The position numbers and the translations under genes are program-made. A stretch of 64,000 nucleotides of DNA from Myripristis murdjan (Eukaryota > Chordata > Actinopteri > Holocentriformes > Holocentridae). The DNA is taken from positions 11,911,321 through 11,975,320 of the forward strand of contig NC_043983.1 in assembly GCF_902150065.1 (NCBI RefSeq). The letters run 5' to 3'. The notes below the pieces were generated by a model, which did no database searches, had not been told where the DNA came from, and worked only from the letters and a program-made list of their open reading frames with translations. Of this stretch, positions 1 through 23,865 are shown in pieces; position 1 is the stretch's first letter, and every line of letters begins with the position of its first letter.

Positions 1-101
1 CCAAATGCAGTTAAGCCAGTGCTGAGTCCTTTTCTATCTATTCCTATATTAAAGTTTGCTGTTCTGTATCTGCATTTTCCACATAAAATTGTCATAGGTA
101 C

Positions 102-1546
102 CTCTGTGACTTGAACTCTTTCATGATGTCTAGAAACTTGTTGTATATTCCAGGATCATTCCCAAACCGTATTTTGACTTGGTCCAGATATGACAAGGCA
201 TCTTCAACCTGAGCACAGAAGCAAAACACACAGACTCAATGCAGCACCAACCAACATCACACTCTCGCCTGAATATAAAGAAAACCATCTCACAGATACA
301 TTGTGCTGCTTGCGGTGCAAATACAGAAGAAATGCAAATCCAGTCCTCAAAAAAAAAAAAAAAAAAAAACTCCAACAGGACAGCAGCTTGATAACGTATC
401 TGTTATCTAAGCTTCATAGCTAATAATGTTCCCATGCACGATTAACTTACAGAGGCAAATACTATCGATTTCCAAGTGTCTTGGAGGGGCAACAACCCGA
501 CAAATTTGCATTGCAGCATTTTCTCGATTTCATTTGTACAAAAATAGCACATGAACCGCTAACGCTCGGTGTCCCCACTGACTAGTGAAGTGTTGTTATA
601 CCAACAAATACACTAGCTACTGCCAGTACAAATAAATAAATAAATAATCGAGTGTATACAAAAAAAACATGAAGGCGCTTTGATTCGTTGGAACATAGCT
701 TTAATCACAACCTCCATGCGACGATGAAGACAGAAAAAACAGTTTGTCCACACAAAGCCTTGTCACAAATACTCTGAAGAGAACTGGGGAGGGTTAGCTT
801 AGGATAGCTAATGTTAGCCAACAACCAGCGATTTAACAATAACTCCACAGCACCACCGACTCGGATACAATTTAATACAAGCTGAATACGTGTAGTTGGC
901 TGTTACGGCTGATAACTAGTCAACAGTGGCGCGCTGGCTAATGTGAAAATCATTCATTGTGAAATAGCTACTACAATAACAAAGAAATTTTCTCAGTGAG
1001 GCTGCTCAACTGAACTAGCCGCTCTTAGCTAACCAGGCTTGTGTCCTCCACTTTGTTCAGGGTGGCTGAAAAACGAACAAGGAGGAACTTCCAACAACCG
1101 ATGTCGGAGTTAACGTTAGCCCACCGCGGCTATTACCGACACCGAGGAGAAGAAACTACCGTTAGCCGTGTCTCGACAGTCACCGGGCCAGCTCATTTAT
1201 CAAATCTTCCGTATAAATCTAACCTTACATGTCACTGCGTTCAGCTGTCAAGCAATTAATTACTTTTAATAGGCCAGCGAGCTAACAAACGCTAGCCAGC
1301 CATTCTTTTCTCACTACACTCTGGGTTGTAAGAGAAGAGAAAAGGAAAGCCGCAAATCCCATGCCATGATCTGACGAACAAAATGGTTCTGACTCTGTGA
1401 GGGACTTTTCCCTTTCTCGTATGCGCTTGTCTTACCTTCAGTTTTTGGAAGTGCTGCTGTTGCACTTGCTTTTGTGTCACAACGTAAGGCTTGTCTTGAA
1501 TTTGGTTTATTTGCTTGGCGGTGCTGTGCGCCTGAATCTTCGCCAT
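102..1546 (-). CDS. sin3b: sin3b, Sin3-family corepressor, N-terminal part (window-truncated)
   Basis: Scaffold protein of the Sin3-HDAC corepressor complex in the nucleus. PAH domains bind repressors such as Mad/Mxd, and a central region binds HDAC1/2. Two coding exons are visible. Exon 1 (1436..1546) reads [11 protein letters not shown] and ends HFQKLK before a gtaaga donor. Exon 2 (102..208) reads [16 protein letters not shown] through [11 protein letters not shown], the start of PAH1 and a close match to SIN3A/SIN3B. It follows a good acceptor and ends in phase 2, as expected for the SIDTPGVI continuation. Residues 1-72 are covered; the rest of the protein (over 1,000 residues in the family) lies beyond the left edge. 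The short MAKIQ head, rather than the long SIN3A N-terminus, favours sin3b, but SIN3A cannot be fully excluded. The frame stays open upstream to another ATG at 1720. Confidence 0.85.
209..1435 (-). other. sin3b: sin3b intron 1
   Basis: Intron between the two sin3b coding exons. It contains an A-run near 350-369 and a short AAAT repeat near 628-648. I see no coding exon or recognisable transposon. Short open frames here lack splice or homology support. Confidence 0.6.
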
Positions 1547-2000
1547 TATCCCGGCGACAGGAGGCTTTGAGCCACTACCACAACTTGGAGAAGGGAGCTT
1601 CGGTGTATCTCTTAGTTGTTGGCTAGCCGACAAATCTTCCTCTCGGTCGGGAAGCCAGCCTGCCAGCGACGTCTGCCTAGCTGGACAGTCTCCGCACAAC
1701 GCAAAGGACGGAAAATCCACCAGAGTGCAAGCCGATGACAGGCAAGCTGCTACTCGCTACCACTTTGATCAAACATCATTATCGCTTTAAAGAATAACTA
1801 ATAGCAAGCTCCGACAAGACGAACCCACGGAAAACAAGCTTGGGGGACAATGGTTGCCGTTTATCTTATTTAAAATAACTATCGCCTGTCTCTTTAAATT
1901 CGGCGGCAGCGGTCCGTCTTGGCGTCCGGAAGCCCGAGTACGGGTGGGAAAAAAAATGAACTGCGCAGCCGCATAGAGGCGGAGCCGAGTTCACAAGAGA
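1547..2000 (-). promoter_or_regulatory. sin3b: sin3b 5' UTR and probable promoter
   Basis: GC-richer, CpG-containing stretch just upstream of the sin3b ATG, ending only about 320 bp from the haus5 poly(A) signal at 2322..2327. It must hold the sin3b transcription start if no further 5' exon exists. No TATA box was identified. The exact start site is inference. Confidence 0.4.
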
Positions 2001-2321
2001 TTCAGATTGTTCCACACCCCCTTCACTGCTACAAAGAAACAATGTTACTTATGGCAAAAAAAGGAAAAGAAAACAGATAGATACTAAGTTCGTTTTATCC
2101 ACAATCACAAGACCAATGAAGTTAGCAGCCTCAGCGAGACAAAACAAAACTGCGATAGTTACGGATCTTTATATTCACACCCAGGCGAGGTATCGGCAGG
2201 GAAATGCAGCACTGATTCAGCATGTACAGCACAGAGCTGAGGCGGTGTTGAACAACTTTACACCGCATTACTGAGCACATTTCAAGGAGGACCATACCAC
2301 ACATATTTGGTTGTAAAATTA

Positions 2322-2327
2322 TTTATT
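2322..2327 (-). terminator. haus5: haus5 poly(A) signal AATAAA
   Basis: AATAAA on the minus strand, about 210 bp after the haus5 stop codon at 2537..2539. It is the first canonical hexamer downstream of that stop and is the likely 3' end signal. Confidence 0.6.
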
Positions 2328-2536
2328 GATGACTGACTTACATAAACCATAAACACAGCAATTAAATGAAACATAAGCTTAGATCAGAAAACTGTCAAAG
2401 ATCAACTGTGACTATTAAACAGCAAATTTTTGCATTTCCTGGCTACTGTGATCTGGTTATTCTTTCACTGAAAGATGGCTGATCTCCCTCACTGTCTTGA
2501 AACTTCCAGGGGACTTTGTTTTGACTTCATGTGCAT

Positions 2537-15359
<12,823 letters not shown>

Positions 15360-15600
15360 CCTGACTAATGAAACACCAAATGGAGTTAGCTTGTAGCAGC
15401 AGCCTAGCAACGCCCACAGGCAGTGTTAGTTTAACTGGCAGCTAGCAAGTTAGTTCAGTTATCACCGGACGGCTGACTTTGGACTTACATGCTGCTTTTG
15501 TGGGAAATGTGTCTCTGTCTTGTGTTTCTTCGCGTACCGCTGGAGACCGAATTAGGGAGACGTCTAATTAAACTGAAAATACCATTGTTGTCATGAGAAA
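15360..15600 (-). promoter_or_regulatory. haus5: haus5 5' leader: noncoding exon, short intron, promoter
   Basis: A probable first exon ends at 15489 with CAGCAT before a strong gtaagtcc donor. A short intron follows, with a ctaac-like branch sequence, and the acceptor gtcag lies just before 15360. Joining the two exons gives CAGCAT then GATGGCG. The upstream extent (about 15600) is a guess. Confidence 0.5.
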
Positions 15601-15604
15601 TTTT

Positions 15605-16020
15605 CAAACGGAATTTTTCAACTTCCCGCTCCCTACCATATCCGGTCAAACGCTTCCGCTGAGCGGCCGAGGCAACTAGCGCCCCTAGTGGTCACTTTCC
15701 ACATGTTGGAAAAAATCACATTTCATTTTCCCCAATACAAAATCATATCTCAAAGCTAATCACAAACGCTGAGTCATAATAATCCTTTCAAATAGCTATG
15801 GTTAAAGTCATAAGTGCAATTACATTTTTAGTTTTTTAAACATTAAAGCATTAGAAAATCCTCATGGCCAGCAGCAGCAGCTTGCAAATAATAAGTCAGT
15901 GCTGTATGATAAAAAATGAATTTGCATCTTAAGCATGGACATATTAATTGCCCCCAGAGTGCTGCAGGATTAATCCTTTAGAATAAATCAGGCATACAGG
16001 ACACACAAATCAGTCAACCG
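15605..16020. other. Intergenic spacer, haus5 promoter to fzr1 3' end
   Basis: AT-rich spacer after a short GC-rich stretch near 15620-15690. No coding sequence or transposon is recognisable. The fzr1 3' UTR may reach about 16050, where an ATTAAA hexamer lies on the minus strand. Confidence 0.4.
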
Positions 16021-16740
16021 AACACAGGTTCCTCAGTTCCAACACCTTTAATTATTTTCCTACATAGAATCAACCATGTAGTGGATGTCTATATGCACAG
16101 CATTAGACCATGTCTGTCCGCAGGAGCACAATATAGTGCGTTACTTGAGCCGACCTACACTCAGTGTAGTCTTCTAAAGGTTACAGTAAACATGCTGCAC
16201 GTACAGTGGAGAACTTTGATTACTGGTATGTAATGGCATTTTTTTTAAGAATATGTTAAGTCCATGATAATTGGCAATTATATTCATTCTTGCCCTGTTT
16301 TATCATGTTACAAATAACTTAGACCTGAGTGTAACAAAAAGTAAAATGCCAGCTCCACATTTCAAAACCCACAATAATGAAAATGGTATTATAATATAAT
16401 TTAAGTAAGGCTTATGATTTCTTATATATAGTGTATACAAAAATGAAAAAGCAAATGGAAATCAGTCCACACATACATTTGAAAATAATAAAAAAAAATG
16501 AAATACATTCATAAACAAGGCCACACAAGTCAAAAATAATCCCCCAAAAAGTTTGTTGTTAGCATGAAAAAGTAAACTTGCTGAGTGGTTGTTCTCGCTG
16601 CCATTTTATTTAAAAAATGTCAGGAGATTTCTTTGATTGTATGTCTTTAGCACCATTTTGATGATTGAGCCGTCCAATGCTGATGCTGGCACCTACTTGG
16701 TCAGTAGTGCCCACTGTTAGAGTCTTTTACTTGTTCAAAG

Positions 16741-19700
16741 TTACCGTATCCTGGTAAAGAGATTTAAAACGGATACAGATTCCTGAAACAAAAGTGTAAA
16801 AAGCATGGTTAATTATTTTGCACATATTCAAAATGTTCACTGACAATTGTTTCCTACATCAATGTTTCTCACCTTTGTTGACCGTGTTTTACTGAATACG
16901 TTCCAGAAGCGTAGGGTCTCATCTCCGGCCCCAGTGACGATCGCCTCACCATCAGGAGACATAGCCTAAATACATAAATAAAAGATGCAACTCATGAGGC
17001 TGTAAATTGTTATGGAACACCTTAACTATGAAAAGCAAGGGAGACAGACTTTGGCATGCCATGACAAGCACCAAAAATCACAACCATGTCCACAACTATG
17101 CCTACAGGTGTTTCCTTCAAACAAAGCACACACACAAACACACACACACACACTGACCAGGTAGAGAACTCTGTAGGAGTGTCCTGTGAGCTTGGCCACC
17201 TGAGTGAGGGCTGGATATTTCCACACCAGGATCTGGTTCTGAGAATAGCCATGGGTGCTTACCTGGAGGACGAGGAGGAGACATCATCAGCATGGTAATT
17301 AAAAGGTGTTAAGTGTAGCGTTTTAACAGCAATGAATCATTGCCACATTGATTTTTAGACATCATCCTCATTACTGTAAACAAATGAGACCATCACTGGC
17401 AAAACTGACAGCTCTACCAGCCTCTACAGTGGATCTGACAGTGTGTGACCAGCACAGAACAGGAAGAGGACACAGCTCTTCAAGCACAAGCAGAGCTAGA
17501 GCTTGCAGGGTTTCCCACAATGACAGGTGGTGGAATACATGAAAGGCCTATGGAAAAAAAAAAACTTTCAACATGTTTATCCTGTTCAGTAAAAAACAAA
17601 AAACCTGACTGAAGATGCAACATTCCCTGTCTGACAGGATATGGCAGGGTTTGTGGAAAACAACAACACAGAGACAATGACACAAAAAGAGTGGCATGAG
17701 ATAAAGTCTATTGATTGTATTGACAATGGTCTCGTCTGTTTACAGTAATTATGCAAAAGTATCACACTTCATCTGACAACAATGAATTGCTGCTTAAAAA
17801 TCCGGCATGTAGCACATTTAACACTAGCTCCTTATCTTCAAAGTGTTATCATCATAGCAAACATCACCATTGTTGTAACTCTAACAGACCACAGCAGCAC
17901 ATCAGCTGTCAGGGCTGCGTGTGCTGAGTCACTCACCAGCTCGTTAGCATGCTTGGACCAGGCCAGGTTGCAGACCTGAGAGCCCGTGTCCATGCACTGC
18001 AGAGGCTGTGAGGTCAGGGTGTTCCAGAAACGAATGCAGCGGTCAGCAGTGCCACCCCCGGATGCCAGCAGGCCGTGCTGATGGGGCGACCAGGCAATGG
18101 CCTTGACGGCAGCCAGGTGGTCTGTGTATGTCTGCACCGGGCTCAGCGCAGAGTGGTTCCACACCAGTAGCTGAGATGGCAAATAATGACAGAAGGGAAA
18201 GTTCAGAAGCAAGACAGAGGTGTAGTGGCACTTCCAGCACAAATAAATTGCTTGTTGTATTAACAAATGACACACACACACACACACACACACACAAATG
18301 ACAAATTAAATGTCATTGGTCTCCATGTTAAGGGTAAATGAATACATCTCCATGCATGCAAGTTCACAGTTAGACTGGATTTGGAGTTTTATGACAAAAC
18401 TCTTTCCCTTATAAGCCTTTAAAAAAAACTCTGGGATATGAGCTCCCTCTCTGTGAATTTATTCCAGTTGTGCTACATTTAACACGCTGATTGAAACATG
18501 TTTCTGCAAGTAACATATAGCCTATTCAGGGTTCATCTCTGCTGTTACACCTTAATCGTTTTGCCCTTACTCCCTGGAAAACACAATGAAAACACTGTTT
18601 TCATTTCAGGCCGTTCAATCTCTTTTTTTTTTTTTTTTTTTTGATTCAACTCTCCTCCTCACTCTTGAATACAACGAATGAATACACTTGCAAAGAGGCA
18701 GCTTTAATAAAAATAACTACCTTGTTGTCATTGCCTCCAGAGGCCAGCAGCTGATGGTCAGTGCTCCACTTCAGGCCGCACACTTCCTGCCTGTGTCCCT
18801 GCAGCCGTCTCTCTGACTGCAGCGGAGGCGTCCGCACGTCTCTCTGCAGAATCATACGGTCGCGGCTGCCAGAAGACAGCTGGTCTGCATTCCATGCTAG
18901 AGCTCCTGCAGAGAGACAGAGTAATGCTGACCAACTGTTTCTGGATCCTTTTTCTCTTGTTGTGATGTGAGCATTCCCTAAAAAGCACATTATAATCCAT
19001 GTACTATGCTTTAGCACTGCAAACTTTCTCACCAACTCTGGCTGTGTGCCCCTCCAGAGCAAAGAGTTTCTTCCCAGCACCAGCGTCCCAGATCTGTACG
19101 TAGCCTTTGTGCGTCCCCACTGCAACCAGGTTGCCCTGATAATATGCAGAATCCTCTCACTCAAGCCAAACTCAACCGACCAAGTTTAATAAAGGAAGTG
19201 GTTAGGAAGTTAAGCACAGCACAGAAACGACACTCACCCTTTCTGACCAGCCAACAGATGTGACTGAGTCTCCCTCCACTGATAAATCACACAGTCTTGT
19301 TACCTGGGAAAAAACACAGGCTAGCAAATGACTCCCTGAGGCACAGCAAAGTACCGAATGCCTTCAATAAATATACATATCATGCAAGAGAATATCATGT
19401 TCCACTGTTTCCCACTAATATGTTTATCTGAGTAGCCACACGCACACACTCCACACAGTACCTGGCTGGTACAGGCACTCCAGAGGTAAACACAGGTACC
19501 CAGTCCAACACTGAGCACGTTGAGGGAGGACCAGTCCACCAAATTGAGGTAAAAGTCATCCTGAAGCTCTGGAGCATCCAGAACCTTAAAGGGGATCTTG
19601 GAGATCTTACGAGTTGGCTTCCGAGGTGAACGCAGCAATTTCTGACTGGAGGAGGAAAGATCAGGTATTGTGAAATCTTCATATCAAAAAGTCTATTCTC

Positions 19701-20631
19701 ACAACTGATCTATAGTATCAACAACAAGGGAGTGTTTTAAACAAAATTCAAAATTTTGTTTTTACCTCTTGCTGCTGACAGGAGATAGAGAGTAGGGAGA
19801 GATGGCATTGCCGTCATCTGGCGAAGACCTCTTGGCACAAAGAGAGTACTGCAAAGACAAAAAGCAATATACCTTCTGAAAATGTGACAAAACCTACAGA
19901 AGAAAACTTTTAACAGATCTGGGTCAAGCCACCCTCTCAATGAGGATTCTGACCATATATCTCTGACTTTTGTGATTGCAGCTAGAGAATGCAACATGTT
20001 AGGAGTGTGTGAGGAAATGTCCCTACAGTAAAGAGGCTCCTCTTTTCAGGGGTAGAGGGCTGCAGTCGCCTGTCCTCTGTTTGTGGGTCCTGCACCTTCT
20101 CGATGCCTGCGCCCAGCAGCTCATTCTTTAGCAAGGCGGAGTAGGCCAGCCCATCCACTACACACACAGGAAAAATAACAGAATTTGGCTGTTATTCTTT
20201 CAAAACAAAAAGAGGCTTCAACAATAACATGCAATCAGTACAAATGGGATTTATGCATTCCTGTGTTATTGGTGATGATGAGGGAACAAAAAGGCATCCA
20301 AGCAGGCAAGTGGAGGGTAAATTTAACAGTGGAAGAGGGCCCAAAGGGCATGGGACTGGGGAAGGGGGCAGAGGAAAATCCCCTGTTCAGCTCTGGTGAC
20401 TTCAGGTAAGTTGTGCTTCACTTTCCATAACTTAAAATATGTCTGCATATTTGTGCTGGATTGTAAAACTATTACTCACCTTTGCTGTTGTCAGAGGAGG
20501 CATCCTTTGTTTTTCTGTTCTGACTTGGTGACTTCTCATTTTCCTGTTTTTCAAAAAAATAAATAAATAAATAAAGATGTTGGAAACATGTACACAAAAC
20601 ATTCATGTTGTAGCCAGCTTAAACACCTACC

Positions 20632-20662
<31 letters not shown>

Positions 20663-21100
20663 GTTACAATATTCGAAAAGCAGAAACACCTCTCTCATGT
20701 ACACATCCTGCTTCTTTCACACACACAAGCTCAGGCACGCATTCACCCACAGTCCGTTCCTACATTTATTCTGTGGAAGTTGATATTCCAGTTGGCCCCC
20801 GCTCTGGTTGGGATGAATCGGTCTCCATGTTTACTAGGGGAGGACAGCGGGGAGCTGGTGGGTGTCAAACCTCGCACAACCTCTGTCATCTTCTGCACAA
20901 ACAACAAGGATCACCTAATATTTCAGTGTTCTTGAGCCTATGTTTATGAATCAGTCACTTTTAATCAACCACTAGATAACTGAGCTTGGAGGGGGGGTTA
21001 CAGAAGATCTGAGTAGAAAACAAGGACTCACAATTGGACTGGAGTTGTCATTGTGAATGTTGATCTGTCTGAGGAGGCGACGTTCATACTCTGGGTCCAT
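16741..21100 (-). CDS. fzr1: fzr1 (Cdh1), APC/C activator (complete, 13 coding exons)
   Basis: WD40 co-activator that brings D-box and KEN-box substrates to the anaphase-promoting complex in late mitosis and G1. Coding exons, 5' to 3': 21032..21100, 20764..20892, 20480..20543, 20027..20157, 19766..19848, 19462..19645, 19238..19303, 19033..19135, 18721..18905, 17937..18170, 17158..17262, 16873..16965, 16741..16782. All joins keep frame; the total is 495 residues (human 496). Visible parts: [13 protein letters not shown] start, C-box DRFIPTR at residues 47-53, [18 protein letters not shown] before the propeller, WD40 repeats from about residue 180 with conserved LASGGNDNK and [14 protein letters not shown], and the C-terminal Ile-Arg tail ending RIR that docks on APC/C TPR subunits. 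Nothing is broken. A fish duplicate (fzr1a/fzr1b) cannot be distinguished here. Confidence 0.96.
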
Positions 21101-21550
21101 TCTGGGGGGGTATTTGTTGGCTGGGATGCTGGAAAGATGCACAACAGAACAAAGACAAGGGTTATAGTCGTGTTGTTTAGCACACCGGGGCATGTAGTTA
21201 CCTTTGTCTTATTGTTTTGGCTTCATTAATTTGGAGGTAGTCATGCTATGTTAGTCTGCAACGTCAGTCTTCAACTAATGCAGAGTTGATGCGAACTAAC
21301 ATGCCCAACATTTAGCTCACAGAAAAGAGTCACATTTCATATAAAGTGACAACAAAGCACGGGTTGTTTAACGAGCTAAAATGCCATTAGGTGTGTCAAT
21401 GTTCATGCTGTCTCGGTTTAAAAGGTTACTAGTCCTGTGACTCCGAGTGTCGACCCGAAGCAAAGCTAAAGTGAGCTAACCAGAATGTAAAGTAACAAGC
21501 TAACTTGGCTAACTAGCGGCTAGCCGTGTTCGCTAAAGACAGCGTACATA

Positions 21551-21650
21551 CCGCAAACAAACCTGCGCCCTGAACACCACCAGGCAAGCCGCCAGACACC
21601 GCAAAAACACCCGGACTAGCACTTGCTGGAGATATCAAATGAAAACCGGT
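21551..21650 (-). promoter_or_regulatory. fzr1: fzr1 5' noncoding exon and promoter
   Basis: The coding exon begins after an acceptor at 21129, so a separate 5' exon is needed. This GC-rich stretch offers donors gtatgt at 21550 and gtttgt at about 21562. The choice between them and the transcription start are not resolved. Confidence 0.45.
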
Positions 21651-21659
21651 GATATGTTG

Positions 21660-22076
21660 AAGTTACCGACTGTCCCTTTGAGGTAATATGGGTATGGTGA
21701 GACAAAAAATGACATTGCATTGTGGGACTTTGAGGAACCCCGGTGACGTATTCTTGTCAAATCAAAACACGGAAATGCCACATCTGCTGCCAAGGGGATG
21801 TGGGTTTTCTTCTCTTTGAAGAATAGGATATGTTTTGTTTTTGTTTTTATATACATTTTGTATGAGCATTTTGCCTTATTGGTCGAGGTTTCGTTTAGGG
21901 TTAGGTTAAGGATACGGTTGTCTGTGGCTGACATTAGGGAAAAGCAGTGGAGAATGAATGTAAGTCAATTAGACAGCTCCTCGCTTTGCTGGGGAAAAAA
22001 TCGCCAAGTGGACTGACAGCACTTGTTTGACTTAAAGTTTGCAGGGATGTAAAAGTTCCCTGGGTTAGGTTGAGTT

Positions 22077-22121
<45 letters not shown>

Positions 22122-23817
22122 TGTATTTCACTGATATCGAATTGGGAAGTTCTTGGGTCACAGCGGCAGGTTATGCAGACATTAAATTAAATACCTCAAT
22201 ACAAAGAAAATAAGAAAAAAATACAAATAGTATAAATAGTAAAATATAGCTTTATAATATCTATAAAATGACGCATACATTATAAGAGTAATAAAATATA
22301 TCTATAGAATAGGCCATATTATCTATGTGTATTTCACTATCTCTAGTTCTAGATAGATAGAATTTGTAATATGATATTGAGAATATACTAGAATATATTT
22401 TAGGATGGAATCTGTTATGAGAATGGAACATAACAGTAAACCTAGGTTTGCAGCTGGGGTGAGAAGTGACAACATGGCACTTTTTGTCTGTGACCAGATC
22501 AGTTTGTCCATCTTGAGGAGGACAAATGTGAAGTTATTATGAATATTTCATAAATGCTTTTCTTAAAAGTCAGCAGAACAAATCCAAACAGTTTTCTCAA
22601 TAGGTGAAGTGTCCTTGTCATTTCCAAAAGCCAAACACAGGTGGCGTAATAGCTCTATTTTCCACACCCAATAATAGCGGGGGTAAAAGGTCCAGAATCT
22701 TTGTGCACCTTTTTTCAACACCAGTGACTATCTTGAGACTCGGTGTATTTCTGAAATAACCGATTTATCCGTTGTTTCCCCTTAGCACTGATTTTGTCTT
22801 GCTCTCTCGCCCCTTGCCTGCAGTCATGCACAATCATAATCACACAGTTTCTCTGCCAACAGGCTTGACAGGCTTGTCTGCTTGTCTGGTCTCTCGTCTT
22901 CGGTGTAAATCCAAGAGCAGATATGTTAAAGTTTCAGGATAAGTAGGACCTAGGCCAATATTGTAAATAAGAGTCTGCTCTTAATTAACTTGCCTAGCTA
23001 AATAAAGGTTGATGATAAAAGACTTATAAGACTTGAAACTACTAATGCATTTGCTTAAACTAAGACTAAATATTCATGCATTTGGTTTGTCTGGTGAAAA
23101 GTAGTTTTCAAATCTGGTGTGACACTATTAATCCCTGAAGAAGGAAATATTTTACCACTTTGTAAGAGCACATGGTCGACCACAGGAGAGTGTCCCTGGG
23201 GCAGGGTGCTTGCTGTCACAGATCCACCCCGCTGAACAATTTAAGGTCTTTTGAATTATTTGGTCAAATTAACAGTGAACCTGGCCACAGGACTTGAAAC
23301 ACGCAGGTTTGAGGAAGAAAATGCAGACTTACAATGAAACGTTTTATAATCTAGTCAGGTGTGAAGCCACATTTAGGCTCATGACATTTCAGATGTATTT
23401 TGGGAATTACTCTGTGTTGGCTTGCATGGCCCCAACACCCCACCCCGACCCCTCCCATTCGAGATTGCACTGTAACAGGATTATACATTCATAAGGCATG
23501 TGTGTGTATGTGTGTGTGTGTGTGTGTGTGTGTTTACATGCTACGTGCTCATCCAAAAACACTGTTGCATTATACTCGTCCTCAGTCACCAACCTCTTCT
23601 ATGTGCACTTTAAAATGTTTTGCTAATGATGGTATATAACAAAAGACTAAGCACTGTGCCTTTAATACTTGTGACAGGAGCAGAGCGTAGTGATAATAAT
23701 CACACACTGAGCGTACAGAGGGCCCCCGTGAACTTCACCGAGTGTTTTCTGGTGAGTGAACCTATAGAAATTTACAACACCAGACACACAACATATTTCT
23801 CTACAAGTGTGAAGCAG

Positions 23818-23865
<48 letters not shown>

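Noticed and set aside
22081-22120. Regular ACAG array considered as a CRISPR-like repeat
   Set aside because: It is an uninterrupted 4-bp microsatellite without spacers, in a vertebrate genome.
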